From Coemansia sp. RSA 922 (Eukaryota > Kickxellomycota > Kickxellomycetes > Kickxellales > Kickxellaceae): a DNA stretch of 19,644 bases. Where the stretch lies: positions 1-19,644 of the forward strand of contig JANBQS010000375.1 of the NCBI GenBank assembly GCA_027577415.1. The letters are read 5' to 3'. This document shows positions 1 to 9,967 of the stretch, piece by piece (the first letter of the stretch is position 1; every line of letters starts with the position of its first letter). The notes beneath the pieces were generated by a model. That model saw nothing but the letters and a program-made list of their open reading frames with translations, was not told where the DNA came from and made no database searches. The translations under genes and the position numbers were made by a program.

Positions 1-1296
1 TTCAAGCCAAACGGATCAAATGCAGCATTACTAGCGCCCATACCGCCAAACTGATTGCTCATACCCATTTGACCCTGACCGCTGCCGCCGAATGCGCCCA
101 GCAAGTCATTGGCTGCCGAGTTTGACCCGTACTGCTGCTGGCTAAAGCTCGTCGTGCTTACCATAGTAGAGTTGTTAAAGTTGTTCACGCTAGAATTGGC
201 GCCAGTAGTGCTAAATGCGTCATCCAACCCTCCAAGCAAGTCCGCCTCGCCAGTACGAGCAGCACTAGCAGCACTAGCCTGTGCCTTGCGCTTCTTCTCC
301 TCATCCTCCCGCTTAGCCTCGCGCGCGCTTTCCTCGATAGCCTTCTTGAGCTCAGCGTCCTCGTCATAGTTAGTAGGCACACGCTTCGAAGCGGCCGCAC
401 GCTTGCTTTCGGCAATGGCCTTACGCATCTCGCCATCGTCGTCTCCATATTTTTGGTTGGGATGCGAAAAACTGTTCCTCCGCCCATGCCCCGCCCTATC
501 GTCCGGCCTGACTCTGTTGCTGCCGCCGGGCGGTAGACGACCACTGCTGCTGGCATAGTTGTTGTTATAATGATCCATCGACGACCCGCCAAAGCCCATA
601 CGACTGTTCATCCAATTGCGGTTACTGCGCTCCTTCTCCAAACGAGAACGGTCGAGCAACAACATTGTCACCTCCTTGGCCTTTTGGCGAACATTCGCAC
701 CCTGGTCACGACCGCTGTCGTCAATGTACTGAAACTCTCGCAGCGTCTTGACAATATAGATATTGTCAATTGCGTATTCAACCACCGTCTTTGAGCCAAC
801 GTGAAGGCAAAAGTCGAGTACTGTTAGTGCTTTGAATACGTGCCGCCAGTTTTTGCCCTTGTCGTTCAACCGCTTGTCAATAATCTCCATGACGCCCAGA
901 AAGTCGCCTCTATCAAAAAAAAAAAATGAATAGCCCCTTTTGTTAATACAAAAAAAGTTCCACAAGCCTTATTGTCCTCTACCTCTTGGTGAGAAGGATA
1001 CACTGGGGGCACCTGACTGTCTTTTTTTAAGCACTTACTGGTTATATGTGGCCTGCGCAATTTCGCTCATCAGTGCGCCGGAGGGGCTCCCAGGGTCATT
1101 TGACGTAGCCTCGCGCACCCTCATCTGAATGGGCGAGTAACCCTTGGTGTAATTCTTCCTATACATTCAACGTAGAAAAACAACCACAATACTCGACGCT
1201 GCATTAGTCCATGCTCCACATACAGTTCACCGCTCGAAGGAGCACACACTACTCGTAGATTACTTACACCGTACGCATAACGCCCCTGGCCGACAT
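1..1296 (-). CDS. Epsin (ENTH-domain endocytic clathrin adaptor), 3' end beyond window
   Basis: Exons as read: 1296-1268, 1158-1039, 909-1 (352 codons, still open at the edge). Start MSARGVMRTVKNYTKGYS at 1296; both junctions are GT..AG and restore the frame (V and Q codons are split). The ENTH domain fills about residues 8-150 (KNYTKGYSPIQ, REATSNDP, then KNWRHVFKALTVLDF and VVEYAIDNIYIVKTLREFQYI), the module that binds PtdIns(4,5)P2 at the plasma membrane. Downstream are two ubiquitin-interacting motifs (GEMRKAIAESKRA and DAELKKAIEESARE), then a Gln/Ser/Gly/Asn-rich tail with DLLGGLDDAF and DLLGAF (clathrin-box-like) and DPF (AP-2-type) motifs. This order, ENTH-UIM-UIM-tail, is that of yeast Ent1/Ent2, so a role in clathrin-mediated internalisation of ubiquitinated cargo is expected from the family. 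NPF motifs and the C-terminus are not in view. Ent1 versus Ent2 cannot be assigned. Confidence 0.93.
910..1038 (-). other. Epsin intron 2
   Basis: 129 bp, donor GTAAGTGC, acceptor TTGATAG after a T-rich run. Splicing joins ATYNQ to GDFLGVMEIIDKR, restoring the continuous ENTH domain. Confidence 0.88.
1159..1267 (-). other. Epsin intron 1
   Basis: 109 bp, donor GTAAGTAA, acceptor TATAG, with an ACTAAT branch-like sequence inside. Splicing joins MSARGVMRTV to KNYTKGYS, the usual epsin N-terminus. Without it the frame meets a stop directly after the first exon. Confidence 0.85.
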
Positions 1297-1623
1297 TGTT
1301 GCAGGACTGGTATTATTCGAGAAGCGCTATAGACAGAGTTTGTAGAAATATTAAAGCAATGGCCTAATGCGCCCGCAGCCCTTGTGTCGACAAAAAAAGA
1401 GAGAGAGAGAGAAAAGTAAAGGTGTAGAAAAATAGAGTAGAGAAATTGAGCCCAACGAGTATACAAAAGAGAGCCGTGTGCGTGTGTGCGGAAAAGCCAA
1501 AGCGGGGTAGATAAATCCCCCAACACCCTTGAAAAGCACTTTGAGCCCCCGTTGCTTTCGACTCATATCTTTCAAACCTCAAGGGTTCGGACAAGTATCC
1601 AGATTACACTACAAAAAAGAAGA
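1297..1623. other. Epsin 5' region / ATG17 3' region, no gene
   Basis: About 330 bp between the ATG17 stop and the epsin start, serving as epsin promoter and ATG17 3' UTR. It contains a short GA microsatellite (about 1398-1412) and A/T-rich runs. The short open frames here are antisense to low-complexity DNA and have no family signature. Confidence 0.6.
1398..1412. repeat. GA dinucleotide microsatellite
   Basis: Seven GA units follow a run of A in the epsin upstream region. On the epsin sense strand it is a TC tract, common in fungal promoters and leaders. Confidence 0.7.
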
Positions 1624-2952
1624 CTAGAGCCGTGAGTCTACGCCCATGGTGCTAGCTTGCTTAGAGTATCGCGTCTCATGCGACTGCACCGACGCAAACC
1701 GGTCTACTCTGGCACCCTCACCCTCAACCTCCTCAACGACAAAGCCTGCAGGCGGGTCCTGAATAAACGGGCACAAGTCGCTAGGCAAAAACGGGCCCGA
1801 CTTTTCGACAAACGTCGTACGCAACCTCATTTCCTCCAAGTACATGCCGTCGAGTCTGCTCCGCATGTCCTCTACAGCCGCATACAGCACCTTTTGCGCC
1901 TGTCGCCGGCGATGCACCTCAGCAATCAAGCTATCATAAGCGCTGTGAAAGTTACGGTACCACGACACAAGGCTCCACGTATCCTCCAGCCCAGAGTCAA
2001 TATCGGCAATCAGCTCCGCGTACCGTGCCTGAGACTCCCTAGTCGCCTCAACGTACTTGGCCACAGCGGCTGATATCCGAGCAATAGCAGCGAACTTGCG
2101 CAGATTCTCTTGGTAAAAGGCGGAGTACTGCAAGTACCGCACGTTTATTTCCTCTGCGCGCCGTTGGATATCCGCCAATACCTCGCGCAAGTCCTCCACG
2201 ATGGCCGGTATTTCATTCGTATCGCGCAGCAATACGTTATAGTCGTCCAAACTCAATAGCTGGTCCCCGGTATCGCTTTCATCTGCCTCCAAGTCCCGAA
2301 TAGTATCGCGCAATTGGTCGCAGTGATGATCCATCGACCGCGAGTCTTGCGCAATCTCTGCAGCTGCCCTCTTTGACCCCTCGACCAGCTCCCTGATAGC
2401 GCTCACCGCGCTCCACGTTATGCTAATGTCCTCGCTATTGTGCAAGTCAACTCCACCAGCCTCCTCCAGAGCCAACTTGCACCTCGCTCCATCCGACTCT
2501 GCAACCGCCTCAAACTCCTCCAGTCCCTCACCAGTCCTCCTACTGAGTTCATCGACAGCGTCCTGGTCAATATGGTCGTACAGCGTGTGTTTGCCAGTAA
2601 TATTAGGCAGGCTGCGGAACTCCCTCTCGACTACCTCGCGGCTCTTTAGCAATTCTATAACCATCGCCATTTCCCTGCGGAGCTCGCCAGCCTGTTGCCG
2701 TCGCTGCGTAACTGAGCTCTCCAAGTCTAACAAGTGCTGGCTCAGACCGTCAACGAGTGATATGCATAGCTTGGACTGCGTCTGGTTGTCTGATATAAGA
2801 AATCCGAGCTTGGGGTGGATCTCATATATTGCCGCATAGTCTCTCTCGCTCTGACTCAGAGACTCTTCCGCCGAACTAACAATTTCTCGAACAAGCTGCG
2901 CGCCTTGTATTGACGGCTCTGATAGTCTAGCAAGCTTTTCTAGTGTCGCCAT
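1624..2952 (-). CDS. ATG17: Atg17-like autophagy scaffold protein
   Basis: Single exon, 442 aa from the ATG at 2952 (MATLEKLARLSEPS). A further in-frame ATG at 3009 would add 19 hydrophobic residues; I prefer 2952 because Atg17 is a soluble cytosolic protein and the extra stretch lies in AT-rich leader-like DNA. The protein is almost wholly helical: long charged coiled-coil stretches, a DHHCDQLRDTIRDLE segment mid-protein, and near the C-terminus FVEKSGPFLPSDLCPFIQDPP, which fits the conserved LPxDLxPxxxDPP-like tail region of the APG17 family. Length agrees with yeast Atg17 (417 aa). In yeast, Atg17 dimers scaffold the Atg1 kinase complex with Atg29/Atg31 and Atg13 at the phagophore assembly site on starvation. 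The gene lies 214 bp downstream of the PMA1 stop, same strand, with its own promoter space. Family assignment is from overall pattern and the C-terminal motif; identity of partners is inference. Confidence 0.78.
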   Translation of the reverse strand: MATLEKLARLSEPSIQGAQLVREIVSSAEESLSQSERDYAAIYEIHPKLGFLISDNQTQSKLCISLVDGLSQHLLDLESSVTQRRQQAGELRREMAMVIELLKSREVVEREFRSLPNITGKHTLYDHIDQDAVDELSRRTGEGLEEFEAVAESDGARCKLALEEAGGVDLHNSEDISITWSAVSAIRELVEGSKRAAAEIAQDSRSMDHHCDQLRDTIRDLEADESDTGDQLLSLDDYNVLLRDTNEIPAIVEDLREVLADIQRRAEEINVRYLQYSAFYQENLRKFAAIARISAAVAKYVEATRESQARYAELIADIDSGLEDTWSLVSWYRNFHSAYDSLIAEVHRRRQAQKVLYAAVEDMRSRLDGMYLEEMRLRTTFVEKSGPFLPSDLCPFIQDPPAGFVVEEVEGEGARVDRFASVQSHETRYSKQASTMGVDSRL

Positions 2953-3166
2953 TAACGGAGTGAATAATAATAATACTAAATTTAACGAACATAGAACAAA
3001 ACCAGCCACAGAGTCTCAAATGACTTGTCCAATATGTAGCGTGTAAAAAGCACGTGCTTACGTTATGGTCCATCACCTCTTTAGATGTCAGAAAAATAAC
3101 TGTAAAAGAACATTGTAGTTAAGAATATGTGTAGTAAAAAAAGGGGGATGTTACGAATATAGGTGT
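2953..3166. promoter_or_regulatory. ATG17 upstream / PMA1 3' UTR interval
   Basis: 214 bp, AT-rich, with an ATAATAATAAT run just upstream of the ATG17 start on the plus strand. No defined binding site stands out. It must hold both the PMA1 polyadenylation region and the ATG17 promoter. Confidence 0.4.
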
Positions 3167-6100
3167 TTAGTTGCTGTTCCCGCCAAGCACTCTCGACGCG
3201 GCCTGAGCCTGAGTACTCTGCAACCGCCGTAGCTCATTTCCGTCCATAGTCAAATTCTTGCCAGACTTTGTGATCAGCTGCTTGACGCGGCTGCCAAAGT
3301 TACGACGAGACGACACATGGTCATGGAGGTTAGGCGCATAGTACGAGGCACCACGAGAGGGAATGGTCGAGATACGGTTGACTGACTGCGCGGCATCCAT
3401 GGACATGCGAGTACGTTGGCGAGCCAGCTCGACCTGCTCGTGAGTAACCGGCTCTCCGGGCGTAGGCGGACTGCGAGCAACCGCAAACCGCTCGATAATG
3501 CCAGCCATACCAAACTTGACAAAGTCAAGAGGAATGAACCAGACAATATCCCAAATCCAGACTGCTCCTGCCCAGTGCCAGCCAGCGCCCGAGATGTTCG
3601 TGAATCCCCAGTTGGCATACACCGTGATAAACGTAGCGACAAGCTGCGCAATGACAAAGGCCAGCATGAGGAACGTCGACGGCCGCTCAGTGAAGAAGAA
3701 GCCCTGCGACCGCGTAACAAAGATCAGACCCTGCGACAAGATGGACACTTGCAGGTAGATCACAGAGTGCAAGCTAAAGTCGTTATGGTTGGTAAACGCC
3801 TTGCATCCGTGCCGCTGGAAGAAGTTGGTCTTATCGATGACGACAAAGAAGACGAGCGTCGAGAGAGTCAGGTAGCAACCGTAGACGATAGCGTACGAGA
3901 AGATCTCCTTCAAGTTCCACGAGTTGGGATTTCTCGAGGGCTTGACTCGATCAGTCGAGATAGTCATCATGGTACCGTCGTTAATGATAGCCAGGATCAG
4001 GACGAGGAACGGAGGGAAGTCAAACTTGAAGGCAAACACCAGGATCGAGAACGTCGTAACAACACGGATGGTGACCGAGCACGTGTAGATGGCGTAGTTG
4101 CGCATACGCTGGAAGATAATACGCGAGTGGATGAACGCCTCAATGATCGTAGACAGACCAGCCTCGGTAAGCACAATATCGGCAGCAGACCGCGCAGCGT
4201 CCGAGGCGTCAGCCACGGCGACACCGACGTTGGCCTTGGCCAGCGCAGGCGCATCGTTGACACCGTCGCCAGTCATGGCAACCATGTGGCCGAGGTTTTG
4301 CAGCCGCTCGACGATCTCGTACTTGTGCTCGGGGTAGACACCCGCAAAGCCGTCAGCACGCAGGACCAGCTCATCGACAGAGTCAGCGATACCCGCGAGC
4401 TCGTCAGGCTTGTTGAGAATCGAGGCCTTGTACATAGTGTCGCCCATGCCCAGGTCGCGGCCAGTCTCCTTGGCAATAGCCAGCTGGTCACCAGTAATCA
4501 TCTTGACGTGGACGCCTAGGTCGATGGCGCGCTCAATGGTCTCCTTAGTGTCGTGGCGAGGTGGGTCAAAGATAGGCAGCAGGCCAATGAGGCGGAAGCC
4601 AGTGCCCTCGCCGTCAACAGTGCCGCTGGGCACGCTCTCCTCAGCCACGGCCAGAGCGCGAAGACCGCGCTGGGCAAACATGTCGACGTCGGCGTGCAGC
4701 TGAGCCTCGACCTCGGGGGTCATGTCGCGCGTGCACAACTCCTGGATAATCTGGCTCATACCCTTGCTGGCACGGTGGACGGTGTTGTCGGCTAACCGGC
4801 GGTAAGTGACCTGCGTGCGCTTGTCGACGGGGTTGAACGGCACAAAGTCAAGGACCTCGATACCCTCGCGCGCCAGACGGACGTCGTGCAGAGACTCGAC
4901 GACAGACTTGTCGATGGCATCCTGGTTCTCAACACGCGAAGCGTAGGCAGAGAACAGCAGAATGTCCTCGGCGCTAATGTCCGAGTACTGCTTGATAGAG
5001 TCAATCTTGATAGTGAGCTCGTTAAGAGTCAAAGTACCGGTCTTGTCCGAGCACAGAATGGTCACGCCAGCGAGTTCTTCAATAGCCGAGATACGAGTAA
5101 CAATAGCCTTGTGCTCAGCCAGCTGCTTAGCGCCAATAGCCAGAGTGACGGACAAAACGGTAGGCATGGCAATGGGGATGCCACCGATCAAGAGGACGAG
5201 CAAGTTGTTCATACCACGACGGTAACGATACTTGAATCCGGGGTACATGACAAAGATCTCGGCGACCAAGAAGATGGCGATAGAAAAGATACAAAAGTTT
5301 CCAATCTTGGCCAAAACCTGTTGCAAGTGACCCATGCCCTCGTTGGCGCCAGCGACGAGCGAGGCAGCACGACCAAAGAAGGTGTTCAAGCCAGTTCCGA
5401 TAACCATAGCCTCAGCCTCGCCCTGCTTGACAGTAGAGCCAGAGAAGACCTCGTCGCCGATATCCTTACCGACAGGCAAGCTCTCGCCCGTTAGAGCGGC
5501 TTGGTCAATCTTGATGTTGTTGGCAACAACCATGCGCGAGTCGGCGGGGACGACGTCTCCAATACCAATACAGATGATGTCTCCGGGAACTAGGTTAGCG
5601 GCCTCCATGGTCTCCCACTTGCCGTCGCGCTTGACCGTGCACTGCGGCGCCAAGGCGGCCATCAGTGCCTCGACGGCCTTGCCAGCACCACGCTCCTCGT
5701 AGTAGCCAATGCACGAGTTACCCAACAGCAGCAGAACGATACCGACAAAGTCCTGCCAGTCTGGTGCCTCGCCCTGGCCGTTGCTAAGACCGATAGCGAC
5801 TATCGCAGCGGCTTCCATGACCCATGACAGGGGGTTCCACATAAAGGACAGGAACTGGAGGATGGGGTTGATTTTCTTCTCTGGAAGCCGGTTAGGCCCA
5901 AACTACAGTGGTCATCAAGGAAATCACGCCAGAGTTACGCAAGACGGATGTTGTTAGCAAACATGTTTCTCTTTGTCAGTGTACCAAAAAAAGGAGTAGC
6001 AAGCTCTCGGCTCAGCCCATTGAGCAGGGCAAGGGACACTGAGAAAGAAAAAGAAAAAAGAGATTCGCTGGCTCTTTTCTTTTTCTTTTCTTTCTTAATG

Positions 6101-6749
6101 GCAAGAGCCGGAGAGTGGTGTATGTGTGTGTGGCAAAAAAATTTGCCACGAACACGGAGGTTCATCCCAATCTTCTGCCTATCACAATTTTTCCTTATCA
6201 GTTAGTGATCTGGGACGTGGCAAAGACCGTCTTCTGTGCTAGGACAAAAGACGGCTTGTGTCACCGTCATTTGGGAAGAGGGGGAGAGAGGCGTCCAAAC
6301 ACCAAAGGGGGGAAATACCAAGAACGCCCAGACAAAAAATAAAGGCAAGCCTCCTTTTTTCTTTGGCATACACCCGGCAAAAAAAAGCTGGGCTCAAAAA
6401 GTTGACAAGCTCGACAACAACAACAATTGCACATGTCAGAAGAACGAGAGAACAAGTAGGGAAGTGTGGTATACACAACTCACACAAGAGGATTGCTCAT
6501 GCTTACCTTGTGAATGCGAGCCTCTGCTTCGGCTTGGGTCAAACCCTCGGGTCCGCACTGGAGGAGCTGAAACACCAACTTGTTATCCATCGTCTCAAGA
6601 TCAAACTTCTCCTTGTCGTAGAGATCGGCGACCGTCAACGTGTTTGGGTCAACGTTAAGCGTAACGGCTTCCTCGGCACCATGATGGGGATGCGTGGCCG
6701 AGGAGCTAGAGCTCGCGGGCGCCTTTTCGGCGTACTGCGGAGCGCTCAT
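3167..6749 (-). CDS. PMA1: Plasma-membrane H+-ATPase (P3A-type), PMA1-like
   Basis: Exon 1 is 6749-6507 (81 codons), exon 2 is 5902-3167 (911 codons plus stop); total 992 aa. The junction reads ARIHK|FGPNRLPEKK, phase 0. It pumps H+ out of the cell at the cost of ATP, setting the membrane potential that drives nutrient symport. Visible signatures: TGES (219-222) in the actuator domain; CSDKTGTLT with the phosphorylated Asp at 367; KGMSQ nucleotide-binding loop near 461; MITGDQLAIAKETGRDLG near 550; GDGVNDAP (626-633); Arg of TIRVVTTF (M5, like AHA2 Arg655) and Asp723 in INDGTMMTIS (M6, like AHA2 Asp684, the proton-binding residue). About ten hydrophobic segments are present. The C-terminal ~100-residue Ser/Arg-rich tail is probably the autoinhibitory, phosphorylated region. 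It lacks the plant 14-3-3 terminal motif. N-terminal DLYDKEKFDLETM and KGMSQ resemble basidiomycete pumps more than yeast Pma1. Antisense open frames across it are shadows. Confidence 0.97.
6042..6096. repeat. Imperfect purine/pyrimidine inverted repeat in PMA1 intron
   Basis: A GA-rich arm (6042-6062) is followed after about nine bases by a CT-rich arm (6072-6096). The reverse complement of the second arm matches the first with small gaps, so the pre-mRNA could fold into a stem of roughly 20 pairs. Confidence 0.6.
6130..6149. repeat. Perfect 8-bp inverted repeat with AAAA loop in PMA1 intron
   Basis: GTGGCAAA, then AAAA, then TTTGCCAC. All eight pairs match. It could be a small RNA hairpin or a dyad protein site. 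Confidence 0.65.
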
Positions 6750-7300
6750 GGCTGGAAATAAGATAAGAAATCTAAGAGACCTGACAAAGTATAAAAAAAG
6801 GAAAAGAATAAAAGTGATCGAGATGGGGGAGAGAAAAGAGGATAAGAGGGCTAGATGATGCGGGGGGGGGGGGGAATATAGGTATCACAGGGCGACCCAG
6901 TACTGAGCGAAAGAAGAAAGGGGTGTTTTTTGGCCTAGCTAATACCAGAGAAGGATGGGTTGCGCAGGCTGTTGTGTAATCGTTCGCCGTATTTTCTTAC
7001 ACAAACAAGCTCCTCTCGTATACAACAAGCGGGTTATATAAAGGCAAGGGTTGCGAAATGGAAGAAAGACAGCAGGGGTCGTTAACAAAAGGCGAGAGGA
7101 CGAAAGAGAGAAAGTTGGCCGGGCTATAGAGGATGGCGCCGACGCTTTTATATCCAAACTCGTGCTGTTTGCTGTCGCCATTTCCCTCAAGCAAATGTAA
7201 CCCAATGCGACACACAATCGACGTTCTATAGATTTGCCCAGCTTACAACACAGCCCTATTTTTTTTATCCTGCCTAAGGGGGGGTGCAAGGAGGGCGGGT
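6750..7300 (-). promoter_or_regulatory. PMA1 5' leader and core promoter region
   Basis: On the sense (minus) strand the DNA just before the ATG is pyrimidine-rich with a poly-C tract (plus-strand G13 at about 6862-6874). A TATATAA element (plus coordinates about 7034-7040) lies near -290 from the start codon. Pyrimidine-rich leaders of this kind are usual for highly expressed fungal genes. The transcription start is not resolved, and a leader intron ending in TTTCCAG just before the ATG is possible. Confidence 0.45.
6862..6874. repeat. Poly-G homopolymer tract
   Basis: A run of 13 G on the plus strand in the PMA1 leader region. Its exact length could be affected by sequencing error. Confidence 0.75.
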
Positions 7301-8083
7301 CTGCGGCCCTGGGAACAGATGACATCCAATCGATGTGCGGATTTCGCGCCCCCTTGCTCCCCGCGCGGCAAGCAGCAGCAAGTCACTTTTTTTCTTCCCC
7401 AGGCACAAATTGACGAAAGGTGGAGGTCTGGGCAGAGGCGTGCACGTATGTGTGCGTGCGAGGAGGAGAATCCGCCACCTCTCCCCCCCCTCTTTTTTCA
7501 CTTCTGACACAGCGCTTAAAGGCTGCGTCAAAAAAGATAACATCTTTTTGGCTCACGGCCAATCGACCATCATCGCCGTAGTCCGTTGTATTTTGACATT
7601 AGACAGTCACTGGCGCCAAGTGGTTGGGGACCGCCACGGCCTTCGCTCACTCGCTGCTTTTGTGGCCGGTCCGCAAAATGCCCGTATTTTTTTTTTACTC
7701 TCACCACTGTCTAACGGACTAGCGCTCAGCGCCGATCCTAGCCGAGCGCGTTGTTTGTCTGGCATGTTACACGCTGGCTACCTCGCTCCACCGAGAGATC
7801 CTTTTCTTTTCGTTGTCGAGAACAGGCGATAGCCATTGCAGTTCGGGCTAATGCGCATTAGCTTTGCCCACGGTCTCGCAGATCAAACACCTCTCCTAGA
7901 ATCCTGCACACTATTGGAGCTTCATGCCAGCGTAGAGAGAAAACGACACGTTGGAACTGTGGCTGGGGGGTATACAACATATCTGCTCGTCAAAGCCGCG
8001 ATGCACAAAAAGAATACTCTAGCTGACATCCGAAACAAACGTAGTTAATTCCGAGTGTAGGAATAATCTTGTCCAGAAGTCCG

Positions 8084-8108
8084 TTGCTCGCTTCTCTTGC
8101 TCGCTTCT
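8084..8108. repeat. 13-bp tandem duplication (TTGCTCGCTTCTC)
   Basis: TTGCTCGCTTCT occurs twice, 13 bp apart, perfectly repeated over 12 bases. It is likely a small replication-slippage duplication. Confidence 0.7.
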
Positions 8109-8714
8109 AAGCGAAATCCGTGCTTTGTCCTAATTTGTAATCTTGCTTCTTTGGGATGAGTGAGTGCGTTTAGCCAACTCCGCAAAGCCTCGCTTGCCTT
8201 GCCTCAAAGGACTTCTTATTTGTTGTCGGCGGCACCATTTACCCCCCTTCTCCCTTGCAGCTTGGAATTCTACTCTAATTATTATTGCTGCTGCGCATTT
8301 ATATTGTGCCTTGTCTGGTCTGGACTACAATCGGTCGAGTTTGATAATCGGGCTCTTATACTTGCTTGCTAATAACTTTTAAATTTAAAACACTTTGACA
8401 GTCTTCAAACCCCCCACTCCGAGGCATTGTAATTAGGTCATTTTCACAACGACATTATTTGAATTTCTGTGTTTTTGCCAATGGTCTAAAGGGGCTATCG
8501 GCATTCCACGCTTCTGTGATCATAGCACTGAATGGACAAGGATTAGTGGCTACACCTTATGTAACAGTGTTTTAGCTTTTCCAGAGCTGCGGCGTATGCG
8601 GATATGGAATGTATTCAGATATTGTCAAGTTCAGGGGGGATGGTCAAGAGGAGTGCCTGGGCGGAGATCCGAAGCAACATGTGCTCACACTTACCCCCAC
8701 CACTGCATTTCGCT

Positions 8715-8745
8715 CTCTTACGTGACGCTCATTGATACGTAAGAG
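8715..8745. promoter_or_regulatory. Inverted repeat with two ACGT cores
   Basis: CTCTTACGT and ACGTAAGAG are perfect 9-bp inverted arms around a 13-bp spacer. Each arm carries an ACGT core (TTACGTGACG on the left, like bZIP/CRE-type sites). It is a candidate paired transcription-factor site; the regulated gene is unknown. Confidence 0.4.
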
Positions 8746-9520
8746 TGCATTCAGCCAAAACAAGACGCAGAGAGCGAGTCAGAAATTGCTTGCGCGAAGT
8801 GCCTGTGGGTATGGGGAGGACCTGCACATGACTATGCGGCATAGATGGAACGGCATTCGTTCACTCTCTGTGTCCGAGCTCGGCATTTGTCTTTCTGACG
8901 TCGCTGTGGCCACTTTATGCGACTGGCCAATGTGCAACTCGCCATGCTTTGACAGGATTGCTGATCTGAAGTGCACTTCGGCTCACGCGCGGCCTGTTTA
9001 CTTCCACTTGGTTGCCTGTTGTCCAGTAACAAAATAGTGGAGCTAAGCGCGCATCTCTTTTTTTTTATTCCCACATTAGCGGCTGTTCAAACAGGGTAAT
9101 AATCAAAAGAAGGATTACCATCCGCTTTCTAAAAAGGGAGGTAGAGCAGTCCGCGAGCTAGGCATTGCGTGCTTGCTGTGGTCTGACAACTCCCATCCCC
9201 AAAAAAAAAAATACAACCAGCAGTGAGGATCGCCCTGTACCCCCCTAGCTTTTAATTCTGTTATCTGGCTGTTTCAGATATTGTGTTTTTCTACCTATTA
9301 CTCCTGCAGCTTGTCAAACTTCGTCTCCTGACAGTCCAGAAGAAGAAAAAAAAAAAGAATAGCACAGCCACCACTTCCCATGTGCACAACCACATACTTT
9401 CATCTTGAGGGTGCCACATACGAATAGGGAATATGCTGATATATACCGCCACACTTGCAGGGGAAAAAAGCTGAGAGATTGCAATCTATTTCACTTTTTT
9501 TTGTGTATTCCAAGAACAAT

Positions 9521-9542
9521 CATGCGTTCTAGAACACGCATG
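9521..9542. promoter_or_regulatory. Nested palindrome with heat-shock-element-like core
   Basis: CATGCGT and ACGCATG form 7-bp inverted arms around TCTAGAAC. Nested inside is the 10-bp perfect palindrome GTTCTAGAAC (9526-9535), matching the TTCnnGAA unit of heat-shock elements. A further TTC...GAA pair lies just upstream (about 9508-9516). Confidence 0.4.
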
Positions 9543-9967
9543 CGATGGTGCCACAGCTAAACGTGCCTTGTTTATCATGTACACGTGCTTTGTTCGTTGG
9601 GCATGAATCAGGCATGTTCTTTAAAGAAGCTTCTTTTTTCCCGAAAAAAAGTAGCAAGAGTGATGCTGTGGAACAGTCAGACTCTTCCGTAATATTTCTC
9701 ACAATCGTGGCGAATTATTTCCCTCCCTCCCCAAAGCGCAGCGTGAAACCGGCGACCTTTCCACGTACACTTCCTTTTGAGCCTGTTAAGTTCGCCGCTA
9801 TTCAAAACGCGATATGCGCTAATCAGTTACCAATATTGTGATAACTAATTAGATCCACACCCATTTGGCTTATATGTAGACATTAAGTACACTATTACAG
9901 TGCAAGGCTGATGGGTGGCAAGAAGTGTGGCATACGTATAGAAAAGTGTGTAAACAATGCGCTTTAC

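Larger units (their letters stand above)
5903..6506 (-). other. PMA1 intron (604 bp)
   Basis: Donor GTAAGC at 6506, acceptor CACTGTAG ending at 5903. It is four to ten times longer than the other introns in this window. It contains two inverted repeats (6042-6096 and 6130-6149) and no coding sequence needed by the protein, since the family sequence is continuous across the junction. Confidence 0.88.
7301..9960. other. Long intergenic region without a supported gene
   Basis: About 2.7 kb. Open frames here (for instance plus 7335-7832, 165 codons) have low-complexity or arginine/serine/proline-biased translations and no domain signature. I saw no tRNA B-box with a matching A-box and no rRNA. 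Contents seen: poly-A/T and poly-C runs, a 13-bp tandem duplication (8084-8108), an inverted repeat with ACGT cores (8715-8745) and a heat-shock-element-like palindrome (9521-9542). It probably holds distal PMA1 promoter sequence (minus side) and the 3' flank of the orphan gene at 10168; a noncoding RNA cannot be excluded. Confidence 0.55.

Noticed and set aside
185..592. 135-codon minus-strand frame inside epsin exon 3
   Set aside because: Shadow in a different frame; the epsin frame carries both UIMs and the ENTH end continuously.
3416..4519. 367-codon plus-strand open frame opposite PMA1
   Set aside because: It is antisense to the catalytic part of the H+-ATPase; its translation is rich in Arg/Asp/Val from complementing GC-biased codons and shows no domain. 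Same for the frame at 4886-5494.
7335..7832. 165-codon plus-strand frame in the gene-poor region
   Set aside because: Translation comes from homopolymer tracts and is Arg/Ser/Phe/Leu-biased, with no conserved motif, no plausible promoter or splice context.
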